A stretch of DNA of 64,000 bases, from NCBI GenBank assembly GCA_026990035.1, contig JALSIM010000041.1:231056-295055 (forward strand). Reading direction: 5' to 3'. Below, in pieces: positions 34,339 through 43,289 of this stretch. The notes beneath the pieces are model-generated. The model had not been told where the DNA came from. It worked only from the letters and a program-made list of their open reading frames with translations, and made no database searches. The translations under genes were made by a program, and so were the position numbers. Source of the stretch: Alphaproteobacteria bacterium (GTDB taxonomy: Bacteria > Pseudomonadota > Alphaproteobacteria > Geminicoccales > Geminicoccaceae). The first letter of the stretch is position 1; each line of letters opens with the position of its first letter.

Positions 34339-37300
34339 CTAGTCGGCGGCGGCCGCCGCCGTCCGCGGCCGGACTTCCGCGGCGGTCGCCGGTTCCGGGC
34401 GCACCCGGTTGAGAGCGGCGTAGATCACCGGCAGCAGGATCATGGTGAGCAGCGTGCCGACCGCGAGGCCGACCATGATCACCACCGCGAGGCCGATCCA
34501 GAACACGTCCTGGAGCAGCGGCACGACCCCGAGCACGGTGGTGGCGGCGGCGAGGATCACCGGTCGCAGGCGGGAGAGGGCGGCATCGATCACCGCCTCG
34601 TAATGGCTCATCCCCTCCCCGCGGTTGATCGCGATCTGGTCGAGGAGCACGATGCCGTTCTTGATCATCATCCCGGACAGACTCATCGCCCCGAGGAGGG
34701 CGACGAAGCCGAAGGGCACCCCGGTGATCGCCAGTCCGAGGATCACGCCGATCGCCGCGAAGGGCACGACGAGGACGATGGCGAGCACCGTCCGGGCATC
34801 GTTGAAGAGGGCGAACATCACGAGCAGCATCACCGAGACGGCCGGCAGCGCCCCGGGGACCAGCGATTTCTGCGCCTTGGCGCTGGCCTCGGCCTCGCCA
34901 CCCCATTCCCAGCGGTAGCCCGGCGACAGTTCGAGATCGGCGAGTCCCTCGGCGATGCTCGCCTGCAGGGTCGGCAGGGTCACCCCGAGCTGCGGGTTGG
35001 CGCGGACGGTGATCGTCCGCAGACGGTTGTAGCGGTAGATGATGGGATCGATCAGGTCGGTCTCCAGATCGCGGATCACCTGGCCCAGCGGGACGTTCTT
35101 GATGCCCGCCTCCGGCTGTACGGGAAGGACGTCGAGGCCGCCGATGCGCTTGCGGAAATCGGCGCCGTAGCGGAGCACGATCGGGACGAGGTCGTCACCT
35201 TCCCGGTAGAGTCCGACGATGGTGCCGTCGAAGGCCCGCTTGATGGTGGCGGCGACGTCCGGCCGGGTGACCCCGCTCCAGCGGGCCCGCACCGCGTCGA
35301 AGGCCGGCACGATGCGCAGGATGCGCTGCCGCCAGTCGGTCTCCATCGGGCCGATCACCGGGCTTTGGCGCAGCACCGCCAGCAGCTTCTCCGCCTCCCG
35401 CCGCAGATCGTCGCCGGTCGCCGAAGCGGGACCGCTGATCCGCACCGCGAACTTCCAGGTGGCCCCGGGACCGGAAGTGAACTTGCGGACGAAGATCTCG
35501 GCGTCGGGGAACCGTTCGGCGAACCAGGGCTGCAGCTCTTCGGCGAGCTCGTCGATCCGGCGATAGTCCTTCATGTTGACGATGAGCTGGCCGTAGGCCG
35601 GATTGTTGGCTTCCGGTTCGACCGGCAGATAGAACCGCGGCGGCCCGGCGCCGACGAAGCTCGCCACATTGTCCACCCGTTCGTCGGCCAGGAGCCGGTC
35701 CTCGATCTCCCGCAGCCGGGCGCTGGTGTATTCGATCCGGGTGCCCTGGGGAGCCCAGAAGTCGATCATGAACTTGGTCATCGACGAATCCGGGAAGAAC
35801 AGGCTGTCCACGAACCGTGACGCCCCGCTGCTGGCCACCAGCAGGCCGACGGCCGCGGCGATGGTGATCAGGCGGAAACGGATCGCCGTCTCCAGAAAGC
35901 CGCGGAAGCTGCGATAGAAGCGACCGCCGTAGGCGTCGCCTTCCCCTTCCCCCGCCTTCTCGACCCGCAGCAGGCCGATGCATTGCAGCGGCGTCAGGGT
36001 GACCGAGACGAGCCAGCTCGCCAGCAGCGAAATGGCCACCACGGTGAACAGGGTGGCGGTGTACTCGCCGGCGCTCTCGTCGGAGGCGAAGATGGGGTAG
36101 AAGGCCATGACGGCGATCACGGTGGCGCCCAGGAGCGGCATCGCCGGCTGGTCGGCGGCCTCGATCGCCGCCGCCTCGGGAGCCATCCCGCGTCGTACCC
36201 GGGCGACGTAGCCGTCGGCGACGACGATCGCGTTGTCCACCATCATCCCGAGGGCGATCACCAGGGCGCCGAGAGACATCCGCTGGAGGTCGATCTCGGC
36301 GATCGCCATCACCAGGAAGGTGATCAGCACCGTCACCACCAGGGCGCTGCCGATCACCACCCCCATCCGCCAGCCCATCGCCAGGGTGAGGACGCCGACC
36401 ACGATCACCACCGCCTCCAGGAAGTTGACGAGGAAGGCGGAGACCGCCTGGTCGACGATGTTCGACTGCCAGTGGATCCGTTCGAGCTCGATGCCGATCG
36501 GCATCGCCGCCTGCAGTTCCTCGAGCTTGCGGTCGATGCGGCGGCCCATCTCGACGATGTTGACGCCGGGGCGGTTGCTGACGGCGATGGTGATCGCCGG
36601 CCGGCCGTCGAAACGCATCAGCGTCGCCGGCGGCTCCACGTAGCCCGCATGGACCCGGCCGATGTCGCGGATGGCGAGCACGTTGTCGGCGTCGTCGAGC
36701 CTGACGTCAGGATTGCGCAGCACGTCGCCGGCGCTGGGACGGATCGGCAGTTCGCCGATCTCTTCCGGCGAGCGGAACTCGCCCGAGGGGATGATCGGGA
36801 TCCGCCGGTTGACGACGTCCACCCAGCCGGCGTCCACGATCGCGTTCTGGGCCTGCAGGGCGCGGGCGATGGTGGCTTCCGAGATGCCGAGCTGTTCGAG
36901 CCGGCTGCGGAGGGTGTCGATGTAGACCCGCCGTTCCCGGACCCCCCAGAGATCGACCTTGGCGACCCCTTCGACGAGGCTCAGCTCCCGCTTGATGTCC
37001 TCGGCGTAACGCTCCATCGCCGCGGGCGGAAAGCCGTCGCCGACCAGGGCCACGAGATGGCCGTAGACATCGCCGAACTCGTCGTTGATCTCGGGCCGAC
37101 CGGCACCGGGCGGGAGGCGCGATTCGATGTTGCGCACCCTGGCCCGGAGCTTGTCCCAGATCTGCGGAAGCTGATCGGCCAGGTACTGCGGGCGGATCTG
37201 GACCTTGATCCGGGACAGGCCCGGCGTGCTGTAGGATTCGATGTGATCGATCTCCGCCAGCTTCTGGAGCTCGACCTCGATCGGATCGGTCACCTCCAGC

Positions 37301-37479
37301 TCGACCTGTTCCGGCGAGGCCAGCGGGTAGGGGGTGACGATCACCGCCGTCTTGACCGTGAATTCCGGATCCTCGAGCTGGCCGAGGCCGAAATAGGCGC
37401 CGAGGCCGGCGAGGGACAGCAGGAGAATGGCGAAGCGGGTGAAGACCGATCGCCGGACCGAAAAGGCCGCGAGCGCCAT
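34339..37479 (-). CDS. RND efflux pump permease (AcrB/HAE-1-like)
   Basis: 1046 residues from MALAAFSVRRSVFT; the open frame upstream is antisense to the adaptor gene. Twelve membrane segments in the RND pattern, the first at about 13-31 and a cluster at 335-540 and 850-1030. Two periplasmic porter regions lie between. The proton-relay helix TM4 reads ALGMMVDNAIVVADG: one Asp of the AcrB Asp-Asp pair is kept and the next is Asn, as in many RND subgroups. ILLPVIYAALNRV ends the last helix. It pumps unknown toxic compounds using the proton gradient. Start codon shares one base with the adaptor's stop (TAATG), so the pair is coupled. No outer-membrane factor gene is nearby. Confidence 0.93.
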   Translation of the reverse strand: MALAAFSVRRSVFTRFAILLLSLAGLGAYFGLGQLEDPEFTVKTAVIVTPYPLASPEQVELEVTDPIEVELQKLAEIDHIESYSTPGLSRIKVQIRPQYLADQLPQIWDKLRARVRNIESRLPPGAGRPEINDEFGDVYGHLVALVGDGFPPAAMERYAEDIKRELSLVEGVAKVDLWGVRERRVYIDTLRSRLEQLGISEATIARALQAQNAIVDAGWVDVVNRRIPIIPSGEFRSPEEIGELPIRPSAGDVLRNPDVRLDDADNVLAIRDIGRVHAGYVEPPATLMRFDGRPAITIAVSNRPGVNIVEMGRRIDRKLEELQAAMPIGIELERIHWQSNIVDQAVSAFLVNFLEAVVIVVGVLTLAMGWRMGVVIGSALVVTVLITFLVMAIAEIDLQRMSLGALVIALGMMVDNAIVVADGYVARVRRGMAPEAAAIEAADQPAMPLLGATVIAVMAFYPIFASDESAGEYTATLFTVVAISLLASWLVSVTLTPLQCIGLLRVEKAGEGEGDAYGGRFYRSFRGFLETAIRFRLITIAAAVGLLVASSGASRFVDSLFFPDSSMTKFMIDFWAPQGTRIEYTSARLREIEDRLLADERVDNVASFVGAGPPRFYLPVEPEANNPAYGQLIVNMKDYRRIDELAEELQPWFAERFPDAEIFVRKFTSGPGATWKFAVRISGPASATGDDLRREAEKLLAVLRQSPVIGPMETDWRQRILRIVPAFDAVRARWSGVTRPDVAATIKRAFDGTIVGLYREGDDLVPIVLRYGADFRKRIGGLDVLPVQPEAGIKNVPLGQVIRDLETDLIDPIIYRYNRLRTITVRANPQLGVTLPTLQASIAEGLADLELSPGYRWEWGGEAEASAKAQKSLVPGALPAVSVMLLVMFALFNDARTVLAIVLVVPFAAIGVILGLAITGVPFGFVALLGAMSLSGMMIKNGIVLLDQIAINRGEGMSHYEAVIDAALSRLRPVILAAATTVLGVVPLLQDVFWIGLAVVIMVGLAVGTLLTMILLPVIYAALNRVRPEPATAAEVRPRTAAAAAD

Positions 37480-38684
37480 TAGCCTTCTCCGCTCGCGTCC
37501 TCGATGCGGACCTTCTGGCCGGGTTCGAGGGAATGGACGCCGGCGACCACCACCCATTCGCCCGCCTCGAGCCCCTCCTCGACGGTGACGCCGGCGGCGG
37601 TCACCCGTCCGAGGCGCACCTCCCGCGGTTCGACGACGCCGCTTGCGGCATCCACCACCCAGACGAGCTGACGCCGGACGTCGGCATCGTCGGTGAACAC
37701 CGCGGAAGGCGGCACCAGCAACCGCTCGCGGAGGTCGATCTCGCGCATCTTCCGGGCCACCGCGGTGCCCGACATGCCGGGGAGGATCTCGACGCTCTCC
37801 GGCTGCTCCATGATCAGCGTCACCGGATAGGTGCCGGTGGTCGGCGAGGCCTCGGTACCGATCTCCCTGACCGTCGCCACCAGCCGGAGATCGGGATGGG
37901 CATCGAAGACCACCTCCGCCTCCTCGAGGAAGGGCACGTAGGCGATCAGGCTGTCCGGCACTTCGATCACGAACTCGATCTGGCTGGTGTCGAGAATGCG
38001 GACGATCGGATCCTGGGCCCGCACGTCCTCGTAGCGTTCGACGTAGGTGGCCACCGTGCGACCCGCGAAGGGCGCCTGCAGGCGGGTGTAGGAAAGATCC
38101 AGCTCGGCCTTGGTGAGCGCCGCCTGGTAGGCCTCCACCTCGGCCTTGGCGATGTCCCGGGCGGCCTTCGCACGATCGCCCTTGGCCTTCGAATAATGGC
38201 CCTTCTCGACCAGCGCCATCACCCGCGCGTACTGCTGTTCCGCGTTGACCAGCGAGGCCTGGGCGCGGGCGAGCTGGGCCTCGATCCGATCGACCTCGGC
38301 CTGGTAGGGGGCGGGATCGAGCTGGGCGACGATGGTTCCCCGCGCCACCCGGTCGCCGACCTCGACGAAACGTTCCACCACCGTCCCGCCGACCCGGAAG
38401 GCGAGGGTCACCTCCCGCGCCGCCTTGGCGCGACCGCTCAGGGCCCGCTCGCCGAGCGCTCCGCTCGGCCCCACCTGGACGGCGCGCACCGGCCGCACCG
38501 TCTCCACCTTCTCCGGCGGCGGCTCCCGGCAGGCCGCGAGCAGCGGCACCACCAGAAGCAGCGCGGTGGGCCGGAACCGCCGCCCCGCCGCCGCCCCGTC
38601 GCGTCCGCGCCTCCGATCCGACCGGTTTCCACCACCGGTTCCCGGTGAGACCACCCCGGAATATCGTCGCCCGGTTCCGATCAC
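37479..38684 (-). CDS. RND efflux periplasmic adaptor (membrane fusion) lipoprotein
   Basis: 401 residues with a GTG start that is uncertain; the first 38 residues are basic and unconserved, so the true start may be later. A lipobox LLAAC at about residues 48-52 would anchor the mature protein in the inner membrane. Adaptor features: lipoyl/barrel half VTLAFRVGGTVVERFVEVGD, a coiled-coil hairpin (QAEVDRIEAQLARAQASLVN to AYQAALTKAELDL), the second lipoyl half YTRLQAPFAGRTVATYVE and the beta-barrel/MP domains to the C-terminus. It links the RND pump to an outer-membrane channel encoded elsewhere. Confidence 0.88.
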   Translation of the reverse strand: MIGTGRRYSGVVSPGTGGGNRSDRRRGRDGAAAGRRFRPTALLLVVPLLAACREPPPEKVETVRPVRAVQVGPSGALGERALSGRAKAAREVTLAFRVGGTVVERFVEVGDRVARGTIVAQLDPAPYQAEVDRIEAQLARAQASLVNAEQQYARVMALVEKGHYSKAKGDRAKAARDIAKAEVEAYQAALTKAELDLSYTRLQAPFAGRTVATYVERYEDVRAQDPIVRILDTSQIEFVIEVPDSLIAYVPFLEEAEVVFDAHPDLRLVATVREIGTEASPTTGTYPVTLIMEQPESVEILPGMSGTAVARKMREIDLRERLLVPPSAVFTDDADVRRQLVWVVDAASGVVEPREVRLGRVTAAGVTVEEGLEAGEWVVVAGVHSLEPGQKVRIEDASGEG

Positions 38685-38690
38685 CTTCCC

Positions 38691-39074
38691 CTATCCCCGT
38701 TCGTTCGTATCGGCGAATATTTCGCGTGCGATGCGGAAACATTCCACACCGGTGGGCACACCGCAATAGACGGAAATCTGGATCAGGACGGCGCGCAGCT
38801 CCTCGCGCGACAGCCCGTTGCGGATCGCCCCCCGGAAATGCAGCCCGAACTCGTGCATCCGCCCCTGGGCGGCGAGCATGCCGAGATTGAGGATGCTCCG
38901 CTCGCGGTCGGTCAGCACCTCGTGGCCCCAGCAGGTCCCCCAGCAGTACTCGGTGAGGAACTCCTGCCAGGGGCGACTGAAATCGTCGGCCCCGGCCAGC
39001 GCCTTCTCGACGTATTCCGCGCCCAGCACCTGCTTGCGTTTGGCGAGCCCCTTCTCGAACCGTTCCCTGTCCAT
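38691..39074 (-). CDS. Carboxymuconolactone decarboxylase family protein
   Basis: 127 residues, close to PcaC size. EYCWGTCWGHEVLTDRERSI, LNLGMLAAQGRMHEFGLHFR and AVLIQISVYCGVPTGVECFR follow the gamma-carboxymuconolactone decarboxylase family block, and the conserved His in HEFGLH is present. The first segment has an extra Cys-Trp-Gly-Thr-Cys arrangement that could be redox active, as in AhpD-like members, but spacing does not match the AhpD CxxC. No other beta-ketoadipate pathway genes lie nearby, so true PcaC function is doubtful. GGAGGAG lies upstream of the ATG. Confidence 0.82.
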   Translation of the reverse strand: MDRERFEKGLAKRKQVLGAEYVEKALAGADDFSRPWQEFLTEYCWGTCWGHEVLTDRERSILNLGMLAAQGRMHEFGLHFRGAIRNGLSREELRAVLIQISVYCGVPTGVECFRIAREIFADTNERG

Positions 39075-39189
39075 GCTCTCCTCCGCCGGATATCATCCGG
39101 CACCAGGTTGCGCGGCGGCCGCCGCCCTGTCCACCGGAACGGGGCGCGCTCCTTCGCGCATGTGCGGACGGGCCGCCCCGTGAGCCGCC

Positions 39190-41529
39190 TCAGGCGCCGA
39201 GACAGGCGCGGGCGCAGGCGTCGAGGATGGCGTCCGTGTCGATGCCGTGGTGCCGGTAGAGATCGGGAATGTCGCCGGACTGTCCGAAACGGGTGACACC
39301 CAGGGGATGGGTGCGGAGCCCGCGCACCGCCCCGAGCCAGCCGAGGCTCGCCGGATGGCCGTCGAGGACGGTGACCAGGGCGGCATCGGCGGCCAGCGGT
39401 CGGAGCAGGCGGGCGAGATGGGATCCGGCGCCCCGCGCCCGCCAGTCGGCGTGGAGGCGGTCGGCGGAGGTGACGCACAGGAGCCCGGCCCCCGGAATGT
39501 CCTCCCGCACCGCCTCCAGGGCCGCCCGCGCCTCCGGCGCCACCGCCCCGGCGAAGGCGATCGCCAGTTCGGCGTTCGGCGCCGGCGGCACCAGCCAGTA
39601 GCCGCCGGCGAGGATCTCGGCCTCGAGCCTCGGCTCCATCTCCCGTTCGGGCTGCGGGATCGGTCGCGTGGTCAGCCGCAGATAGACGGCGCCGCCGTCC
39701 TCCGCCTGCAGATGCGCGAAGGCCCAGCGGAAGATCACCGCCAGCTCGTCGGCGAAGGCCGGCTCGAAGAAGGTGAGGCCCGGCAGGCCGATGCCGAGGA
39801 GCGGGGTGGCCACCGACTGATGCGCGCCGCCTTCGGGGGCGAGGCTGATGCCGGAGGGGGTGGCCACCAGCAGGAAACGCGCCCCCTGGTAGCAGGCGTA
39901 GGTGAGGGCATCGAGACCGCGGGCGATGAAGGGATCGTAAACGGTCCCCACCGGCAGCAGCCGCGCCCCGAACAGCTCGTGGGCCAACCCCGTCGCCGCC
40001 AGGGCGAGGAAGAGATTGTTCTCGGCGATCCCGAGCTCGAGATGCTGGCCGGTCCGGCTTTCCCGCCAGCGGGTGGGCGAGCTCACCTGCTGGCTGCGGA
40101 ACACGTCCTCGTGCTCCTTGCGATTGAAGATGTCGCGCCGGCTCACCCAGGCCGAAAGCCCGGTCGAGGTGGTGACATCGGGCGAGGTGGTGACGATGTG
40201 CCGGGCCAGCGGCAGATCGCTCCGCGCGAGCTCGCCCATGAGCCGGCCGAAGGCCTCCTGGGTCGAGGTCACCCCGCGCCGCCGCGGCTGCGGCAGCGCC
40301 GCCGGCACCGGCACCGCCCTCGCCTCGTGGCGCTCGGTCCGGCGGCGATAGGGCACCTGCTCCAGGAACGCCTCGAACGCCTCGGGATCGACCGCGAGGC
40401 CGGCACGGGGCGACCATTCCTCGCCCGGGGCGATGCCGTTCTCGCGCTGGAAATCGGCCATCTGGCGCGGGGTCATCAGCCCGGCGTGGTTGTCCTTGTG
40501 CCCGGCGAACGGCAGCCCCCAGCCCTTCACCGTGTAGGCGATGAAGCAGTGGGGCAGATCTCCCCGCACGCCGTGGAAGGCCTCCAGCATGGCCTCCAGA
40601 TCGTGGCCGCCGAGATTGGTCATCAACCGGGCGAGCCCGGCGTCGTCGTGGCTTTCCAGGATCTCCCGGATCGCCGGATGGCGGCCGAGATCGCTCTCCA
40701 GATGGGCGCGCCAGGCGGCACCGCCCTTGAAGGTGAGGGCGGCGTAGAGATCGTTCGGGCAGGCGTCGATCCATTCCCGCAGCACCTCGCCGCCGGGGCG
40801 GGCGAAGGCCGCCTGCAGGCGCTTGCCGTACTTGATCGTCACCACCTTCCAGCCGACCGCGGAGAAGAACTGCTCGATCTTGGCGAACAGCCGTTCGGGG
40901 ACCACCCGGTCGAGGCTCTGGCGGTTGTAGTCGATCACCCACCAGAGGTTGCGCACGTCGTATTTCCAGCCCTCGAGGAGGGCCTCGTAGACGCTGCCCT
41001 CGTCGAGCTCGGCGTCGCCGAGGATGGCGACCATGCGACCGTCCGGCGCCGCCGGGGCGAGCCCGCGCAGACGGACGAAATCCCGGGTCAGGGAGGCGAA
41101 CAGGGTCATGGCGGCGCCGAGGCCCACCGAACCGGTGGAGAAATCGACTCCGCAGACGTCCTTGGTCCGCGAGGGATAGGCCTGCGCCCCGGCGAGCGCC
41201 CGGAAGTTCACCAGCCGCTCGACCGGCTCCCGGCCCAGAAGGTACATCGCGGCATGGTAGATCGGGGCGGCGTGCGGCTTGACGGCGATCCGGTCGCCCG
41301 GTCGCAGCACGTCGAAGAAGAGCGAGGTGACGATGGTCGCCACCGAGGCGCAGGACGCCTGATGGCCGCCCACCTTGAGCCCGTCGCGCGATGGGCGGAG
41401 ATGATTGGCGTGGTGGACCGTCCAGCAGGCGAGCCAGAGCAGCTTGCGCTCGATCTGGCGCAGCATCGCGAGACGCGATGCCGCGAAGGCCGTTCCGGTG
41501 GTCGAGGATCGGTCGAGCTGCGCGGTCAT
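39190..41529 (-). CDS. Transketolase-like / homodimeric E1-type thiamine diphosphate enzyme
   Basis: 779 residues in the layout of homodimeric 2-oxoacid dehydrogenase E1 (AceE/MdeB-like) and transketolase. The thiamine diphosphate motif is AILGDAELDEGSVYEALLEG with the Asn in DYNRQSLD (about 165-205). SRTKDVCGVDFSTGSVGLGA (about 118-137) and TVKGWGLPFAGHKDNHAGLM (about 330-349) match the E1 substrate region, and LELGIAENNLFLALAATGLA (about 500) the pyrimidine-binding half. No E2 or E3 partner gene is nearby. An annotated name of 'transketolase' or 'pyruvate dehydrogenase E1' would both be reasonable; the substrate is unknown. GGGGGAG precedes the ATG. Confidence 0.87.
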   Translation of the reverse strand: MTAQLDRSSTTGTAFAASRLAMLRQIERKLLWLACWTVHHANHLRPSRDGLKVGGHQASCASVATIVTSLFFDVLRPGDRIAVKPHAAPIYHAAMYLLGREPVERLVNFRALAGAQAYPSRTKDVCGVDFSTGSVGLGAAMTLFASLTRDFVRLRGLAPAAPDGRMVAILGDAELDEGSVYEALLEGWKYDVRNLWWVIDYNRQSLDRVVPERLFAKIEQFFSAVGWKVVTIKYGKRLQAAFARPGGEVLREWIDACPNDLYAALTFKGGAAWRAHLESDLGRHPAIREILESHDDAGLARLMTNLGGHDLEAMLEAFHGVRGDLPHCFIAYTVKGWGLPFAGHKDNHAGLMTPRQMADFQRENGIAPGEEWSPRAGLAVDPEAFEAFLEQVPYRRRTERHEARAVPVPAALPQPRRRGVTSTQEAFGRLMGELARSDLPLARHIVTTSPDVTTSTGLSAWVSRRDIFNRKEHEDVFRSQQVSSPTRWRESRTGQHLELGIAENNLFLALAATGLAHELFGARLLPVGTVYDPFIARGLDALTYACYQGARFLLVATPSGISLAPEGGAHQSVATPLLGIGLPGLTFFEPAFADELAVIFRWAFAHLQAEDGGAVYLRLTTRPIPQPEREMEPRLEAEILAGGYWLVPPAPNAELAIAFAGAVAPEARAALEAVREDIPGAGLLCVTSADRLHADWRARGAGSHLARLLRPLAADAALVTVLDGHPASLGWLGAVRGLRTHPLGVTRFGQSGDIPDLYRHHGIDTDAILDACARACLGA

Positions 41530-41604
41530 GCCGGTCTCCCCCGGTGCCGCCCCAATCTAGTCGCGACCACCGGCCGGTCCAACCACCGGCTGATGACCTC
41601 TTCT

Positions 41605-41623
41605 GCACCGGCGCCGCCGGTGC
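41605..41623. repeat. 8-bp inverted repeat in a divergent promoter region
   Basis: GCACCGGC and GCCGGTGC are perfect arms around GCC, between the E1-like gene (leftward) and the amidase operon (rightward), about 35 bases before the rightward start. It is a possible operator. Confidence 0.3.
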
Positions 41624-41657
41624 TAGCCTCGGCGGCACTGGAGGAGGTCCGGAGACG

Positions 41658-41846
41658 ATGCGCGATTCCACCGACGACTCCGCGAAGGACGCGGTTCCGA
41701 TCCGGCCCGGAGCGCGGCGCACCGCCCGTGAACTCGCGCGGATGGTGGATCGGGTCACCCGCGATCTGCCGTTCGGAAGCGAACCCGCGGACTATCTGGT
41801 GGTCCGGGACCGGCTGGCGGAACGCGGCCCGGAAACGGGCCGATGA
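41658..41846 (+). CDS. Small protein preceding the amidase, unknown
   Basis: 62 residues, MRDSTDDSAKDAVPIRPGAR onward, hydrophilic, with a predicted helix RTARELARMVDRVTRDLPF. GGAGGTCCGGAG lies upstream, and the stop overlaps the amidase start by ATGA. This organisation recalls small GatC/AtzG-like partners that precede amidases, but no sequence motif of those families is recognised, so the role stays open. Confidence 0.55.
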   Translation: MRDSTDDSAKDAVPIRPGARRTARELARMVDRVTRDLPFGSEPADYLVVRDRLAERGPETGR

Positions 41847-43276
41847 AGGCGGCCGACATCCTCGCCTGCGGCCTCGCCGAGATCGCGGCCCACATCCGCG
41901 ACGGGACGGTCACCTCGCGGGCGGCGACCGAGGCCGTGCTGGCGGCGCTGGAACGCGAGGGCGCGCACCTGGGCGCGGTGGCCCGGCTGTGGCCGGAGCG
42001 GGCGATGGCCGAGGCCGAAGCCCGTGATCGCGAGCGGGCCGCGGGCCGGTTGCGCGGTCCGCTGCACGGGGTGCCGCTGGCGCACAAGGACATGTTCTAC
42101 CGCAAGGGCGAGCTCACCGAATGCGGCTCGCGCCTGTTCCGCGGCTTCCGGCCGGCGGTCACGGCGACGGTCCTCGAACGGCTCGACGCCGCCGGCGCCA
42201 TCGATGTGGGACGCACCCACATGGTCGAGGTGGCGCTCGGGATCACCGGCCACAATCCCTGGACCGGCACCCCGAGGAATCCCTGGAACAGGGAGCGGCT
42301 GACCGGCGGCTCGACCAGCGGCGGCGCCGCCTCGGTGGCGGCGCGGCTCAACTTCGCCACCCTCGGCTCGGACACCGGCGGCTCGATCCGGGTCCCCGCC
42401 GCCTTCTGCAATCTGGTCGGCATCAAACCCACCTACGGGCGGGTCAGCCGCGCCGGCTGCATGCCGCTGTCCTTCACCCTCGACCATATCGGGCCGATCT
42501 GTCGCAGCAGCGCCGATTGCGCCCTGATGCTCCGGGTGATCGCCGGCCCCGACCCCCGCGATCCCACCACCGGTGCAGAGCCGGTGCCGGACTATCCGGC
42601 GGCGCTCGCCGAGGATCTGCGCGGCGAGCGGATCCTGGCCCTCGTCGGCGGTCTGGGCTGCGAACCCGAGCCGGCGGTCCACCACCGCTTCGAGGAGGCC
42701 TGCCGGATCTTCGACGAGCTCGGCGCCGAGCTCCGGCGGGCCGCCTTTCCCGACGGCGAGCCCCTCAACGTCCTGCGACGGGTGATCGGGATGGTGGAGC
42801 CGGCGGCGCTGCATCGCGAGCATGTCCTGAGCCGCCGCGCGGATTTCAATCCGCACACCCTGGCCCGGATGGAACCCGGCTTCGCCATCGAGGCCGGGGT
42901 CTACGCCCGGGCCCTGGCCGCCCGCGCCGGCTGGCTGGAGCGGATCTGCCGCGAACTCCTGGAGGAGGCCGATCTCCTGATTCTCCCGACCACCGTCACC
43001 GCGCCGCCGCCGATCGCCGAAACCGACACCGGGGGCGATGCCCGGTTCGTGGCGCTGGCCAACCGGCTCACCGCCTGCGTCGCCCCCTTCAACTACCTGG
43101 GCCTGCCGGCGGCTTCGGTGCCGATGGGCTTCGACGGCGAGGGACTGCCGCTGGGCCTGCAGATCGTCGGCCGGCCCTTCGCCGAGGCCCGGGTGCTGCG
43201 CGCCTGCCACGCCTTCGAGCGGGCCACCGGTCACGGCCGCCGGGTGCCGCCGGTGGCCGCCGTTCCCACGGCCTGA
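41843..43276 (+). CDS. Amidase signature-family amidase
   Basis: 477 residues. The Ser-cisSer-Lys triad is complete: K82 in LAHKDMFY, the cis-serine region GGSTSGGAAS (155-164), and nucleophile S181 in SDTGGSIRVPAAF. Downstream LVGIKPTYGRVSRAG is equally typical. It hydrolyses an amide bond in the cytoplasm; GatA-like and catabolic amidases (AtzE, biuret and similar) share this fold, and the substrate cannot be told. No GatB lies nearby, so a tRNA-amidotransferase role is unlikely. The next gene starts 13 bases later. Confidence 0.92.
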   Translation: MKAADILACGLAEIAAHIRDGTVTSRAATEAVLAALEREGAHLGAVARLWPERAMAEAEARDRERAAGRLRGPLHGVPLAHKDMFYRKGELTECGSRLFRGFRPAVTATVLERLDAAGAIDVGRTHMVEVALGITGHNPWTGTPRNPWNRERLTGGSTSGGAASVAARLNFATLGSDTGGSIRVPAAFCNLVGIKPTYGRVSRAGCMPLSFTLDHIGPICRSSADCALMLRVIAGPDPRDPTTGAEPVPDYPAALAEDLRGERILALVGGLGCEPEPAVHHRFEEACRIFDELGAELRRAAFPDGEPLNVLRRVIGMVEPAALHREHVLSRRADFNPHTLARMEPGFAIEAGVYARALAARAGWLERICRELLEEADLLILPTTVTAPPPIAETDTGGDARFVALANRLTACVAPFNYLGLPAASVPMGFDGEGLPLGLQIVGRPFAEARVLRACHAFERATGHGRRVPPVAAVPTA

Positions 43277-43289
43277 GGCGGCGCCGGTC

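Noticed and set aside
38691..39074. AhpD-like peroxidase reading of the carboxymuconolactone decarboxylase-like gene
   Set aside because: The cysteines are not in the AhpD CxxC arrangement.
34339..39096. A single 1585-residue protein in one open frame
   Set aside because: Only the part from 37479 down is an RND pump; the upstream part is antisense to the adaptor gene, which has clear motifs in another frame.
39075..39189. Terminator hairpin after the E1-like gene
   Set aside because: ACGGGGCG and CGCCCCGT can pair, but the loop is very long and there is no T-run.
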